From the NCBI GenBank assembly GCA_947458265.1, contig CANGYF010000009.1:1-64000 (forward strand): a stretch of DNA of 64,000 nt. The letters run 5' to 3'. Below are positions 29,618 through 37,953 of the stretch, piece by piece (the first letter of the stretch is position 1; every line of letters starts with the position of its first letter). The stretch is from Betaproteobacteria bacterium (GTDB taxonomy: Bacteria; Pseudomonadota; Gammaproteobacteria; Burkholderiales; CAIKXV01). The position numbers and the translations under genes are program-made. The notes beneath the pieces are model-generated. The model was not told the DNA's origin, did no database searches, and worked only from the letters and a program-made list of their open reading frames with translations.

Positions 29618-30532
29618 ATGCACGAAACGCCAAACGGAAGCGATAGCCCGGCCGAAGGCGAGCGTACCTACCGGACGGTGTGGATCTCGGACCTTCATCT
29701 GGGCACGCCCGGCTGCGAGGCCAATGCGCTGCTCGAGTTCCTGCGCACCACCGAATGCGAGACGCTGTACCTGGTCGGCGACATCATCGATGGCTGGCAG
29801 CTGCGCCGCAGCTGGTACTGGCCTCAGGCGCACAACGACGTGGTGCAGAAGATCCTGCGCAAGGCGCGCAAGGGTACGCGCGTGGTGTTCGTCCCCGGGA
29901 ACCATGACGAGTTCGCGCGGCGCTACGTCCTGCACAACTTCGGTGGCGTGGACGTGGTCGAGGACTGCATCCATGAAACGGCCGACGGCCGGCGCCTGTG
30001 GGTGACGCACGGCGACCTGTTCGACGGAGTGATCCAGTGCGCCCGCTGGCTGGCCTATGCCGGCGACACGTCCTACACGATCATCCTGAAGATAAACCGC
30101 TGGTTCAACCGCTTGCGCGCACATCTGGGCCTGCCGTACTGGAGCCTGTCGGGCTACCTGAAGCTCAAGGTGAAGCGGGCGGTCAGCTATGTCAGCGACT
30201 TCGAGCATGCGGTCGCCCGCGAGGCGCGCAAGCGCGGCGTGCACGGCGTGGTGTGTGGCCACATCCACCATGCAGAGATACGCGAGATCGAAGGCATCCT
30301 CTACTGCAACGATGGTGATTGGGTGGAGAGCCTGACCGCGCTGGTCGAACACGCGGACGGCAGCCTGGAGATCATCGGCGGCGACCCAAGGGTGGCACGA
30401 GTGCAGGCGGGCAGCCGCCAGCGCGTGGATGCGCCCGCCATCGGATTGCCGGCGGCGGGCCCCAGTCCGGTGGCGATCAGCCGGCCGGCGCTGCAGGCGC
30501 AGGCAGCGCCATCAGCGGCTCACCCATCCTGA
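29618..30532 (+). CDS. PlcP-like metallophosphoesterase (LpxH/COG2908 family)
   Basis: 304 residues, soluble. Calcineurin-type metal motifs in order: DLHLG (near 24), GDIIDGW, PGNHDEF, THGDLFDG and CGHIHHAEI. The stretch SWYWPQAHNDVVQKILRKA and the SGYLKLKVKRAVSY helix are typical of the LpxH-like group that includes PlcP, the phospholipase C used by Sinorhizobium and marine bacteria to strip phospholipid headgroups under phosphate limitation. An LpxH role (lipid A) cannot be excluded, but LpxH proper is shorter (about 240 residues) and usually lies elsewhere. The neighbouring glycosyltransferase and OlsB-like genes and a PHO-type box favour PlcP. Its end overlaps convergent psd by 56 bp. Confidence 0.8.
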   Translation: MHETPNGSDSPAEGERTYRTVWISDLHLGTPGCEANALLEFLRTTECETLYLVGDIIDGWQLRRSWYWPQAHNDVVQKILRKARKGTRVVFVPGNHDEFARRYVLHNFGGVDVVEDCIHETADGRRLWVTHGDLFDGVIQCARWLAYAGDTSYTIILKINRWFNRLRAHLGLPYWSLSGYLKLKVKRAVSYVSDFEHAVAREARKRGVHGVVCGHIHHAEIREIEGILYCNDGDWVESLTALVEHADGSLEIIGGDPRVARVQAGSRQRVDAPAIGLPAAGPSPVAISRPALQAQAAPSAAHPS

Positions 30533-31361
30533 TCCGCCGCCCGGGTTCGATCCCCGCGCACAGTTCGAAGCCGCGCGGTGCGAAGACGATGATGGTGGAC
30601 CCGTGCTGGAAGTACCCCATCTCGTCGCCCTTCGACAGCCGGACGCTGCACGGAATCTCGTTCGGCCCGCGGTAGCGCAGGTGGAGCAGGATGTCGACGA
30701 AGTTCAGCCGGATCGCAGCAACCAGGATCGCGGCGACCGGCACCAGCGCCACCGGCCAGCCGTCTGCGCCCACGCGCAGGCGCAGCACGGCGCGCTCGTT
30801 GCGGCAGAACAGCCGCTGCACGCGCGCCAGCGCCACCGGGTTCACGTTCCAGGTGTCACCGCTGAGGTAGGTGACATGGTCGACATCGCAGTCGAGCGGC
30901 GCATGGAAGCGGTGGTACATGCCCGAGGTCAGGCGCAGGGTCACATAGACGCCATCGCGGAACGGGCCGGGGTCCTGGCTCGGCCCGAACAGTTCTTCGA
31001 TGCTGTACGGGAAGCCCTTCGCCTGCAGCACGGTGCCCTCGGCAACCGTACCGCATGCCCCGACGATCGCATCGCACGGGCTGCACATGCGCGTGGCGTC
31101 CGGGTCGACCACACGCGCCCCCGGCACCAGTTCGCGCGTGAAGCATTCCTGCAACGTCCGGAAGTCCTGCCTGCGTGCATCGGTCAGGTCGAGGTCGCCC
31201 AGGGATTTCCAGACGCGAATCGACATGCGCACCACCCATGGATTCTCGATCCGGCTGAACCAGCCCATGCACAGCGTGGCGAGCCTGCGCGGGATGCGAT
31301 TGCAGAGCAGGAAATTGATGTCTTCCTGGGCAAGAAACCTGCGGATAGCGTTCATGTTCAT
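30477..31361 (-). CDS. psd: Phosphatidylserine decarboxylase
   Basis: 294 residues from ATG 31361. Family features: CSPCDAIVGACGTV, GMYHRFHAPLDCDV (catalytic His region), SGDTWNVNPVAL and the self-cleavage/pyruvoyl motif near the C-terminus, here HGST in GYFQHGSTIIVF (LGST in E. coli). The enzyme makes phosphatidylethanolamine from phosphatidylserine at the inner membrane. An upstream in-frame ATG at 31418 with AAGGG 8 nt before it would add 19 residues; that start would share bases with the start of the divergent aminotransferase. The 3' end runs 56 bp into the PlcP-like gene. Confidence 0.87.
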   Translation of the reverse strand: MNMNAIRRFLAQEDINFLLCNRIPRRLATLCMGWFSRIENPWVVRMSIRVWKSLGDLDLTDARRQDFRTLQECFTRELVPGARVVDPDATRMCSPCDAIVGACGTVAEGTVLQAKGFPYSIEELFGPSQDPGPFRDGVYVTLRLTSGMYHRFHAPLDCDVDHVTYLSGDTWNVNPVALARVQRLFCRNERAVLRLRVGADGWPVALVPVAAILVAAIRLNFVDILLHLRYRGPNEIPCSVRLSKGDEMGYFQHGSTIIVFAPRGFELCAGIEPGRRIRMGEPLMALPAPAAPAG

Positions 31362-31416
31362 GGGACTGTCAATTCTCTCTGTTAAACCAATGAGATCGAA
31401 ACGCTGAAAGAGCCCC

Positions 31417-33105
31417 ATGCAGACAACCCTTGCAGCCCTGGCCGTCGCGGCCTCCATGTTCGCCTGGTCGGTCCCCAAGGCAAGGCGCCGGCTGCAACTG
31501 TCGCGCGCGAAGCACCGCTCGCTGGCTGGCCACTCGCGGCTCGCCAAGCGCGTCGCCGGGCTGCTGCCCGGTTATGCCTACGATGAAGACACCTTCTTCG
31601 GCTCCGACGGCGCACCGGAGGAGGTGACCGCGCGTCGCCGCGCCGCCTTCCACCGGGCGGCAGCAGAGTTCGCAGCCCGGTTCCCGATCGGCGCGGAGTT
31701 GACGCGGCAGGCTACCGAGCACCTTTCCGACCTGAACTTCACCGGCAACTACCGCGTGCCGTTCCAGTACGTGCCCTACTTGCGTGCACACCTCCAGGGC
31801 AGCCAGTTCCTGCGCGAATCCGCCGGCGTGACCGTGACCGACGTGGACGGCAACACCTTCCTCGATCTGACCGGATCCTACGGCGTGAACGTGTTCGGAT
31901 ACGATTTCTACAAGGAATGCATCGACGAAGCGGTCGAGAGCGTGCGCGCACTCGGGCCGGTGCTCGGCGACTACCATCCGTGCGTGCTGGAGAACGCCGC
32001 CCGGATCAAGCGCATCTCCGGCCTGGACGAGGTGTCGTTCCACATGTCGGGTACCGAGGCCGTGATGCAGGCGGTACGCCTCGCGCGCTACCACACCCGC
32101 CGCTCGCACCTGGTGCGGTTCTGCGGTGCGTACCACGGGTGGTGGGAAGACGTGCAGCCGGGGCTGGGCAACCCGCTGCCGCCGCGCGAGACCTACACTC
32201 TGAAAGACATGGACGAGCGGTCGCTGGAGGTGCTGCGCACCCGGCGCGACATCGCCTGCGTCCTGGTCAACCCGTTGCAGGGCCTGCATCCCAACAAGGG
32301 CGCGCCGGGCGATTCCTCGCTGCTCGACAGCGGGCGCCGCGCCGGCTTCGACCGCGAGCGCTACACGCAGTGGCTGCACAAGCTGCGCGAGGCGTGCACC
32401 GCAAACGGCATCGTGCTGATCTTCGACGAGATCTTCGTCGGCTTCCGCCTGGCCCCGGGTGGGGCACAGGAATACTTCGGCGTGCGCGCCGACATGGTCA
32501 CCTACGGCAAGACGCTCGGCGGCGGCCTGCCGGTAGGTGTGGTCTGCGGCCGCAGCAGCCTGATGAAACGGTTCCGCGAGGATCGCCCGGCCGACATCTG
32601 CTTCGCGCGCGGCACGTTCAACTCGCACCCGTACGTGATGGGCACGATGAAGGCCTTCCTCGACCGGATGGAGACGCCGCAGGTGGCGGCGTTGTACGAC
32701 GGACTGGATGCGCGCTGGAACGCGCGTGCCGAACACCTCAACCGCAGGCTGGCCGATGCCGGGCTGCCGGTTCGCGTGGCAAACATCTCGTCGATCTGGA
32801 CGGTCGATTACACCCTGCCCTCGCGCTACAACTGGATGCTGCAGTTCTATCTCCGTCTCCATGGCCTGGCGTTGAGCTGGGTAGGCACAGGGCGCATGGT
32901 GTTCAGTCTCAACTATGGCGACGCCGAGTTCGAGCAGGTCTGCGATCGCTTCCTGGCGGCATGCACGCAGATGCGCGAGGACGGTTGGTGGTGGGAGAGC
33001 CCCGTGGTCACCAACCGTTCGATCCGCAGGCAGGTGCTCGCCGAAGCACTGCGCGAGCGCCTGCGTCCGTTCATGGGCGGTGCACGTGGGTCATCGGGTC
33101 GATGA
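31417..33105 (+). CDS. Class III PLP-dependent aminotransferase, membrane-anchored, substrate unknown
   Basis: 562 residues, about 100 longer than usual for the family. A hydrophobic segment (about 4-18) followed by a strongly basic stretch (KARRRLQLSRAKHR) suggests a membrane anchor facing the cytoplasm. The aminotransferase domain (about 125-550) has the pyridoxal-pocket blocks SGTEAVMQAVRLAR and FCGAYHGWWEDV, the catalytic Asp in IFDEIFVGFRLAPGG and the Schiff-base Lys in TYGKTLGGGLPVGV. Glutamate-1-semialdehyde aminomutase is the nearest familiar subgroup, but length and context do not suit heme synthesis. It sits between psd and lipid genes, so an amino-lipid or amino-headgroup role is a reasonable guess only. 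Its end overlaps the convergent gene by 35 bp. Confidence 0.75.
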   Translation: MQTTLAALAVAASMFAWSVPKARRRLQLSRAKHRSLAGHSRLAKRVAGLLPGYAYDEDTFFGSDGAPEEVTARRRAAFHRAAAEFAARFPIGAELTRQATEHLSDLNFTGNYRVPFQYVPYLRAHLQGSQFLRESAGVTVTDVDGNTFLDLTGSYGVNVFGYDFYKECIDEAVESVRALGPVLGDYHPCVLENAARIKRISGLDEVSFHMSGTEAVMQAVRLARYHTRRSHLVRFCGAYHGWWEDVQPGLGNPLPPRETYTLKDMDERSLEVLRTRRDIACVLVNPLQGLHPNKGAPGDSSLLDSGRRAGFDRERYTQWLHKLREACTANGIVLIFDEIFVGFRLAPGGAQEYFGVRADMVTYGKTLGGGLPVGVVCGRSSLMKRFREDRPADICFARGTFNSHPYVMGTMKAFLDRMETPQVAALYDGLDARWNARAEHLNRRLADAGLPVRVANISSIWTVDYTLPSRYNWMLQFYLRLHGLALSWVGTGRMVFSLNYGDAEFEQVCDRFLAACTQMREDGWWWESPVVTNRSIRRQVLAEALRERLRPFMGGARGSSGR

Positions 33106-33664
33106 GTTCACCGCGCAGCAGGTAGAGCGGAGCCTTGTAGTACAGCGCCACGTCGTGGAACGGGTCGGTCAGGATCTTCAGGGCCCAGGTCAACCCGGTC
33201 AGCAGGCTCTGAGTGACCCACAGCTGCCCGACGCGGAACAGCAATCCGGCCACGGCGAGCGCCAGCCACCACATGCCTAGCGTGTGCAGGAACTCGCCGA
33301 TCGGTGCACCGTTGCCCGCGGTCGTTGCCCACAGGACCAGCGGCAACAGAAGCCAGGCCGCCATCAGGACGATCTTGCGGCGGATGTTGTAGCCGATCTT
33401 CACCGCTTCCTTGAATTCGTCGGTGGCCTTGTTCACCTCGTCGTAGCCGCGCGGCTCGAAGAAGAAATGCCCGGCCTGGCGCGAGGTCATCGACACGCAC
33501 CAGCCGAGGATGGCGGCCGCGGCGGGATTGATGAACAGCAGCACGTAGGCGACGAGAAAGCTCACCGCGCTCAACAGGTGGAGCGACTGGTTGATCCGGC
33601 TATGGTGATAGTAGCGATGGTCGTCCCAGCGCTGCACTGCGAGTTCCCTCAATATTTCCTTCAC
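33071..33664 (-). CDS. Mpo1/DUF962-like integral membrane protein
   Basis: 197 residues. The start is a GTG at 33662-33664, fixed by a perfect AGGAGG (33671-33676) 6 nt upstream; the frame is open to 33745 but without a ribosome site. Four hydrophobic segments are visible. Conserved-looking histidines near the N-terminus (DDHRYYHHSRINQSLH) and after the first helices (SRQAGHFFFEPRGYDE) resemble the H...N..H and GHxxxE pattern of the Mpo1/DUF962 family, whose yeast member is an Fe(II) 2-hydroxy-fatty-acid dioxygenase. The match is by eye and partial; a fatty-acid hydroxylase-type enzyme is an alternative. It lies divergent from the glycosyltransferase and shares the PHO-like region. Confidence 0.6.
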   Translation of the reverse strand: MKEILRELAVQRWDDHRYYHHSRINQSLHLLSAVSFLVAYVLLFINPAAAAILGWCVSMTSRQAGHFFFEPRGYDEVNKATDEFKEAVKIGYNIRRKIVLMAAWLLLPLVLWATTAGNGAPIGEFLHTLGMWWLALAVAGLLFRVGQLWVTQSLLTGLTWALKILTDPFHDVALYYKAPLYLLRGELIDPMTHVHRP

Positions 33665-33743
33665 GGATGCCCTCCTGAGATTGGTCGGACGCGGGCCGCA
33701 AACGCAAGCCGTGCCCGGCGCGGTTCGATCTTGGTCGACGTCC

Positions 33744-33772
33744 ATGAAGGAACCGTGACATTTTCATGTCAC
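33744..33772 (-). promoter_or_regulatory. Candidate PHO box between the Mpo1-like and glycosyltransferase genes
   Basis: On the minus strand three 7-mers repeat every 11 bp: GTGACAT, ATGTCAC, CCTTCAT (33772 down to 33744), matching CTGTCAT/CTGTCAC/CTTTCAT at 5, 6 and 6 of 7. The first two also form a palindrome (GTGACAT, 4-nt gap, ATGTCAC), so the site reads equally well on the plus strand toward the glycosyltransferase at 33827. A weak CAAGAT sits 10 nt after it on the minus strand; no good -10 is seen on the plus strand. Confidence 0.5.
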
Positions 33773-33826
33773 CTACCGACATGCAACCTTCATCACGCTG
33801 CATCATGCGACTGACACCCTGCGCGG

Positions 33827-35077
33827 ATGCTTCCCTCAACGCTATCGACGACACCCTCGAATACACAAGCCGGCCCGGCCGCCCTCGCCGAGTGCAGGCT
33901 GCGCATCGCGTATGTGACCGAGACCTATCCGCCAGACGTGAACGGCGTGGCAACCACGGTCGCCTCGATGGTCGAGGGCCTGCGCCGGCGCGGCCACAGC
34001 GTGCAGCTGGTGCGCCCGCGGCCGTCCAAGGCGGGGGCTCCGGGCGCCGTCCTGCCGCCTGACGACGTGCTCCTGGGCAGCCTGCCCGTGCCGTTCTATC
34101 CGGGACTGCGGATGGGCACGCCCTGCCGCGGCCGGTTGCAGACACTCTGGAAGCAGCAGATGCCAGACCTGGTTCACATCGCCACCGAAGGGCCGCTCGG
34201 CTGGTCGGCGCTGGTGGCGGCCCGATCGCTCGGGCTGCCGGTGACCTCGGAATTCCGGACCAACTTCCATGCCTACAGCGCCCACTACGGGATCGGCTGG
34301 CTGCATGGCGCGATCGCAGCCTACCTGCGGCACTTCCACAATCGCACGCAGCAGACGATGGTGCCCACGGAAGCCCTGCGCCGGGAACTCGAGGCGCGCG
34401 GCCTGCATGACCTCGCGGTCGTCGCACGCGGGGTCGATACGGTGCGCTTCGATCCGGCACATCGCAGCGAAGCGCTGCGTGCCAGCTGGGGCGTGGGGCC
34501 GGACGACGCGGTCGTGCTCAGCGTCGGCCGCCTGGCGCCGGAGAAGAACCTCGAGATCCTGGTCGACGCGTTCGAAGCGATCCGTGCGCGCGTGCCGGGC
34601 GCACGGCTGGTGGTGGTCGGCGACGGGCAACTGCGTGCCCGCATCCGGGAACGCTGTCCCGATGCGGTGATGGCGGGCGAACGGACAGGCGGCGACTTGG
34701 CCGCACACTATGCATCGGCCGACCTGTTCCTTTTTCCCAGCCTGACCGAAACCTTCGGCAACGTGACCACGGAGGCGATGGCGAGCGGACTGCCGGTGGT
34801 CGCGTTCGACTACGCCGCAGCGGCAAAGCTGATCCGCTCGGGTGAGAACGGTCTGCTGGCCCCGTTCGACGACTCCGCCGCGTTCATTGAAGGCGCCGCC
34901 GTGCTCGCAGGTGACCGCTCGCGTGCCCGGGCGATCGGCCGCCGCGCGCGGGCGACGGCCTGCGCTTGCGGCTGGGATGCGGTAGTCGAGCGTCTCGAAG
35001 CGGTGATGACCCGCGTCGCACGTCCCGAACGCATCCTTACGGAGAATGACGCGGCCAAGGCGAAGTTCGCCGCCTGA
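33827..35077 (+). CDS. GT4-family glycosyltransferase, Agt-like lipid glycosyltransferase
   Basis: 416 residues, GT-B fold. N-terminal domain: RIAYVTETYPPDVNGVATTV, then HIATEGPLGWSALVAA, VTSEFRTNFHAYSAHYG and the GVDTVRFDP linker. C-terminal nucleotide-sugar domain: VLSVGRLAPEKNLEILV, VVVGDGQLR and the EX7E motif region SLTETFGNVTTEAMASGLPVVAFD. This subgroup includes enzymes that glycosylate diacylglycerol or mannosylate lipids; Agt, working after PlcP in phosphate-limited rhizobia, is the context-based assignment. The exact sugar and acceptor cannot be read. The first 25 residues are probably not part of the fold; a later start is possible. Confidence 0.78.
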   Translation: MLPSTLSTTPSNTQAGPAALAECRLRIAYVTETYPPDVNGVATTVASMVEGLRRRGHSVQLVRPRPSKAGAPGAVLPPDDVLLGSLPVPFYPGLRMGTPCRGRLQTLWKQQMPDLVHIATEGPLGWSALVAARSLGLPVTSEFRTNFHAYSAHYGIGWLHGAIAAYLRHFHNRTQQTMVPTEALRRELEARGLHDLAVVARGVDTVRFDPAHRSEALRASWGVGPDDAVVLSVGRLAPEKNLEILVDAFEAIRARVPGARLVVVGDGQLRARIRERCPDAVMAGERTGGDLAAHYASADLFLFPSLTETFGNVTTEAMASGLPVVAFDYAAAAKLIRSGENGLLAPFDDSAAFIEGAAVLAGDRSRARAIGRRARATACACGWDAVVERLEAVMTRVARPERILTENDAAKAKFAA

Positions 35078-35105
35078 CCTGCCTGCGGTTCACTCCGGGC
35101 ACCGG

Positions 35106-35134
35106 CCTTCTCAAAACCTTCACGCAAGCGTCAC
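35106..35134 (+). promoter_or_regulatory. Candidate PHO box upstream of the OlsB-like gene
   Basis: Three 7-mers at exact 11-bp spacing: CCTTCTC (35106), CCTTCAC (35117) and GCGTCAC (35128); the first spacer is AAAA as in the E. coli consensus. The core TTC/TTCAC/GTCAC matches the PhoB half-site. A possible -10, CATAAC (35140-35145), follows; the gene starts at 35189. Confidence 0.5.
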
Positions 35135-35188
35135 GCAGCCATAACTGTGGCGTTGCATTCTGGTCACGTCACAACAGCCCGCCTGTCC

Positions 35189-35986
35189 ATGCTCGCGACC
35201 GCTGCTTCCCCGATCTGCCGCGCTGATGTTCCCACCACGCGGAAACGTCCCCCCGCGCTGGAAATCGCGTGGGCCACCCATCAGGACGAAGTCCGGCAGG
35301 CGCAACGACTGCGCTACCGGGTGTTCGTCGACGAGATGGGCGCGAAGATCGATGTCCCGCCGGGCACGCCGCCCGGCCTCGACGTCGACCGCTTCGATGA
35401 CGCCTGTGAACACCTGCTGGTGCGCACCACTGCCTCGGGCAGTTCCCCGGCCGAGGTGGTGGGGACGTATCGCGTGCTCACGCCCGCGGGCGCACGCCGC
35501 ACCGGCGGCCTGTACACCGAAAGCGAGTTCGACATCCGCCGGCTCGATGCACTACGGCCACGGATGGCGGAACTCGGTCGATCCTGCACCGCGCCGGAAT
35601 GGCGGCGCGGCAGCGTGATGCTGCTGCTGTGGAGCGCACTGGGCGAGTTCATGGAGCGCACCGGGCTCGACTACATGATCGGCTGCGCCAGCATCCCGAT
35701 GCAGGACGGCGGCCAGCAGGCCGTCAGCCTGTGGCAGGCGCTGCGCACCACCCATCTGTGCGAGCCGCAGTTCCGGGTACTGCCACGACGGCCTCTGGCG
35801 CTCGACGGGGTCGAAGTCCGGTCCGAGGCGGAGCCGCCAGCGCTGATCAAGGGCTACCTGCGCTGCGGGGGCAAGGTACTCGGTGCACCGGCACACGACC
35901 CGGAGTTCGGCGTCGCCGACCTGCCGATGATGCTCGCACTCGCTGACCTGCCATCCGCCTACCGCGCACGCTTCATCGGGCACTGA
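35189..35986 (+). CDS. olsB: OlsB-like N-acyltransferase (GNAT/hemolysin family)
   Basis: 265 residues from ATG 35189. OlsB transfers a 3-hydroxyacyl group from ACP to the alpha-amino group of ornithine, the first step to phosphorus-free ornithine lipids. Family blocks: RLRYRVFVDEMGAKID, FDDACEHLLV, VVGTYRVLTP, ESEFDIRRL, MAELGRSC, YMIGCASIPM and near the end PPALIKGYLRCGGKVLGAPAHDPEFG. No olsA O-acyltransferase is adjacent, so the product may stop at lyso-ornithine lipid or be completed elsewhere. Related uncharacterised GNAT acyltransferases exist, so the exact amine acceptor is inferred. Confidence 0.8.
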   Translation: MLATAASPICRADVPTTRKRPPALEIAWATHQDEVRQAQRLRYRVFVDEMGAKIDVPPGTPPGLDVDRFDDACEHLLVRTTASGSSPAEVVGTYRVLTPAGARRTGGLYTESEFDIRRLDALRPRMAELGRSCTAPEWRRGSVMLLLWSALGEFMERTGLDYMIGCASIPMQDGGQQAVSLWQALRTTHLCEPQFRVLPRRPLALDGVEVRSEAEPPALIKGYLRCGGKVLGAPAHDPEFGVADLPMMLALADLPSAYRARFIGH

Positions 35987-35988
35987 TT

Positions 35989-36018
35989 CGTCTGCGACGG
36001 ACGCATCCGTCGCAGACG
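35989..36018. terminator. Bidirectional hairpin between olsB-like gene and murJ
   Basis: Perfect 13-bp stem (35989-36001 with 36006-36018) with loop CGCA, filling the spacer between two convergent genes (stops at 35986 and 36026). No long T-run. Confidence 0.75.
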
Positions 36019-36025
36019 GCGTGCA

Positions 36026-37564
36026 TCAACCTGTGACGCGGCGCGAAAAATCCTTCAGGCGGAAGCCGAACGCAGCGAGCGCGGCGAAGTAGACGCAGCC
36101 CCCGATCGCGCAGACTGCGGCCAGGCGCAGTGCACGCTCCAGTCCCTGCCATGCCAGCCACTGCGCCTGCGGGCCTGCCGCCCACCACAGCGCAGCGGCC
36201 ATCAGGCAGAGCGCGGCAAGAATCTTGACGCCGAACAGCGCCCACCCCGGCTGGGGCTGGTAGGCGCCGATGCCGCGCAGACCCCGCAGCAGCAGCCATG
36301 CATTCAGGCAGGCGCCAAGCCCGATCGCCAGGGCGAGGCCGGCGTGGGCCAACGGCTGGATGAACAGGAGGTTCATCGCCTGCGTGGCGGCCAGCGTGAT
36401 CAACCCGATCTTCACAGGCGTACGCACGTCCTGCCGGGCATAGAAACCGGGGGCGAGCACCTTCACCGCGATCAGGCCGATCAGCCCGACGCTGTAGGCG
36501 GTCAGTGCCGCGCGGGTCATCGCGACATCGTGGGCGCCGAACGCGCCGTGGTGGAACAGGGTGGCGACCAGCGGCATGGACAGCACCGCCAGCGCAACCG
36601 CGGCCGGCGCCGCCAGCATCAGCGTGATGCGCAGGCCCCAGTCCAGCAGTCGGCTGTATTCCTCGACCGTGCGGTCGGCATGGCTGCGCGCAAGGCTGGG
36701 CAGCAGGATGGTACCCAGCGCGACGCCCAGCAGGCCGGTCGGGAACTCCATCAGCCGATCGGCATAGTAAAGCCAGGACACGCTGCCGCTGACGAGGAAG
36801 GATGCGAAGACCGTGTTGATCAGCAGGCTGATCTGTCCGACCGACACGCCGAACACCGCCGGCCCCATCTGCCGCAGGATCCGGCGCACGCCCTCGTCGC
36901 TGCCGCCCCAGCGCGGTCGTGGCAGCAGGCGCAGGCGGCGAAGGAAGGGCATCAGGAACGCGAGCTGCAGCAGGCCGCCGACGAACACCGCCCAGGCCAG
37001 GGCCTTCACTGGCGGATCGAACAGGGGCGCGAACCAGAGCGCGAACGCGATGAACGACAGGTTCAGCAGCGCCGGTGCGAAGGCCGGGATCGAGAACCGG
37101 CTGTAGGTGTTCAGGATGCCTGCGCCGAGCGCGGTCAGGGAGATGAACAGGATGTAGGGAAAGGTGATGCGCAGCAGGTCGACGGTCAGCGCGAACTTGT
37201 CCGGATTCGCCGTGAAGCCCGGTGCCGACAGCCATACGATCGCCGGCGCGGCGACGATGCCCAGTGCGGTCACCACGATCAGCGCAACGGCGAGGGTTCC
37301 AGCGACATGGTCGACGAGATGCCGGGTGTCGTCCTCGCCGCGCCGGTTCCGGTACTCGGCCAGGATCGGCACGAATGCCTGCGAGAAGGCACCCTCGGCA
37401 AAGATCCTGCGCAACAGGTTAGGCAGCTTGAAGGCGACGAAGAACGCGTCGGTGGCAGCACCGGCGCCGAACATGCGAGCGATCAGCAGGTCGCGGGCGA
37501 AGCCGAGAATGCGGGAGATCAGCGTCATGCTGCTGACGGCCCCGAAAGCGCGCAGGAGGTTCAT
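36026..37564 (-). CDS. murJ: Lipid II flippase MurJ (MviN)
   Basis: 512 residues with about 14 hydrophobic segments, normal for MurJ, which flips lipid II across the inner membrane. N-terminal signature: [20 protein letters not shown], then [44 protein letters not shown]. The ATG at 37562-37564 matches the family N-terminus; the frame continues upstream without a reason to use it. It is divergent from rpsT, a common betaproteobacterial pair. Confidence 0.95.
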   Translation of the reverse strand: MNLLRAFGAVSSMTLISRILGFARDLLIARMFGAGAATDAFFVAFKLPNLLRRIFAEGAFSQAFVPILAEYRNRRGEDDTRHLVDHVAGTLAVALIVVTALGIVAAPAIVWLSAPGFTANPDKFALTVDLLRITFPYILFISLTALGAGILNTYSRFSIPAFAPALLNLSFIAFALWFAPLFDPPVKALAWAVFVGGLLQLAFLMPFLRRLRLLPRPRWGGSDEGVRRILRQMGPAVFGVSVGQISLLINTVFASFLVSGSVSWLYYADRLMEFPTGLLGVALGTILLPSLARSHADRTVEEYSRLLDWGLRITLMLAAPAAVALAVLSMPLVATLFHHGAFGAHDVAMTRAALTAYSVGLIGLIAVKVLAPGFYARQDVRTPVKIGLITLAATQAMNLLFIQPLAHAGLALAIGLGACLNAWLLLRGLRGIGAYQPQPGWALFGVKILAALCLMAAALWWAAGPQAQWLAWQGLERALRLAAVCAIGGCVYFAALAAFGFRLKDFSRRVTG

Positions 37565-37689
37565 CGACAGCCTTTCGGACCGGATGGGTTGAATTCCCGG
37601 CGGGTCCGAAGTACTATCCAAGGCTTTTCGCTGCTGCCCGAGCCCGTTCTCGCCCGGGCGTCCAACCGTACCTTCGACAGAGATCCGCC

Positions 37690-37953
37690 GTGGCCAATTC
37701 CGCTCAAGCCCGCAAACGTGCACGCCAGGCCGACGCCCAGCGCGCCCACAACACCACCCTGCGCTCGGCGCTGCGCACCGCGATCAAGAAGGTTCGCACC
37801 GCGATCGCCGCCGGCAACAAGGCCGATGCACAGGCTGCGTTCAACACCAGCGTCTCGGTGATCGACCGCATCGCCGACAAGGGCATCGTGCACAAGAACA
37901 AGGCCGCCCGGCACAAGAGCCGCCTGTCGGCTGCGGTCAAGGCGATCGCCTGA
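37690..37953 (+). CDS. rpsT: 30S ribosomal protein S20
   Basis: 87 residues beginning [13 protein letters not shown], with the basic helical composition and length of S20. The start codon is GTG (37690). S20 genes often use non-ATG starts (TTG in E. coli), which fits translational self-regulation, though regulation here is not shown. The spacer to divergent murJ is 125 bp. Confidence 0.97.
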   Translation: MANSAQARKRARQADAQRAHNTTLRSALRTAIKKVRTAIAAGNKADAQAAFNTSVSVIDRIADKGIVHKNKAARHKSRLSAAVKAIA

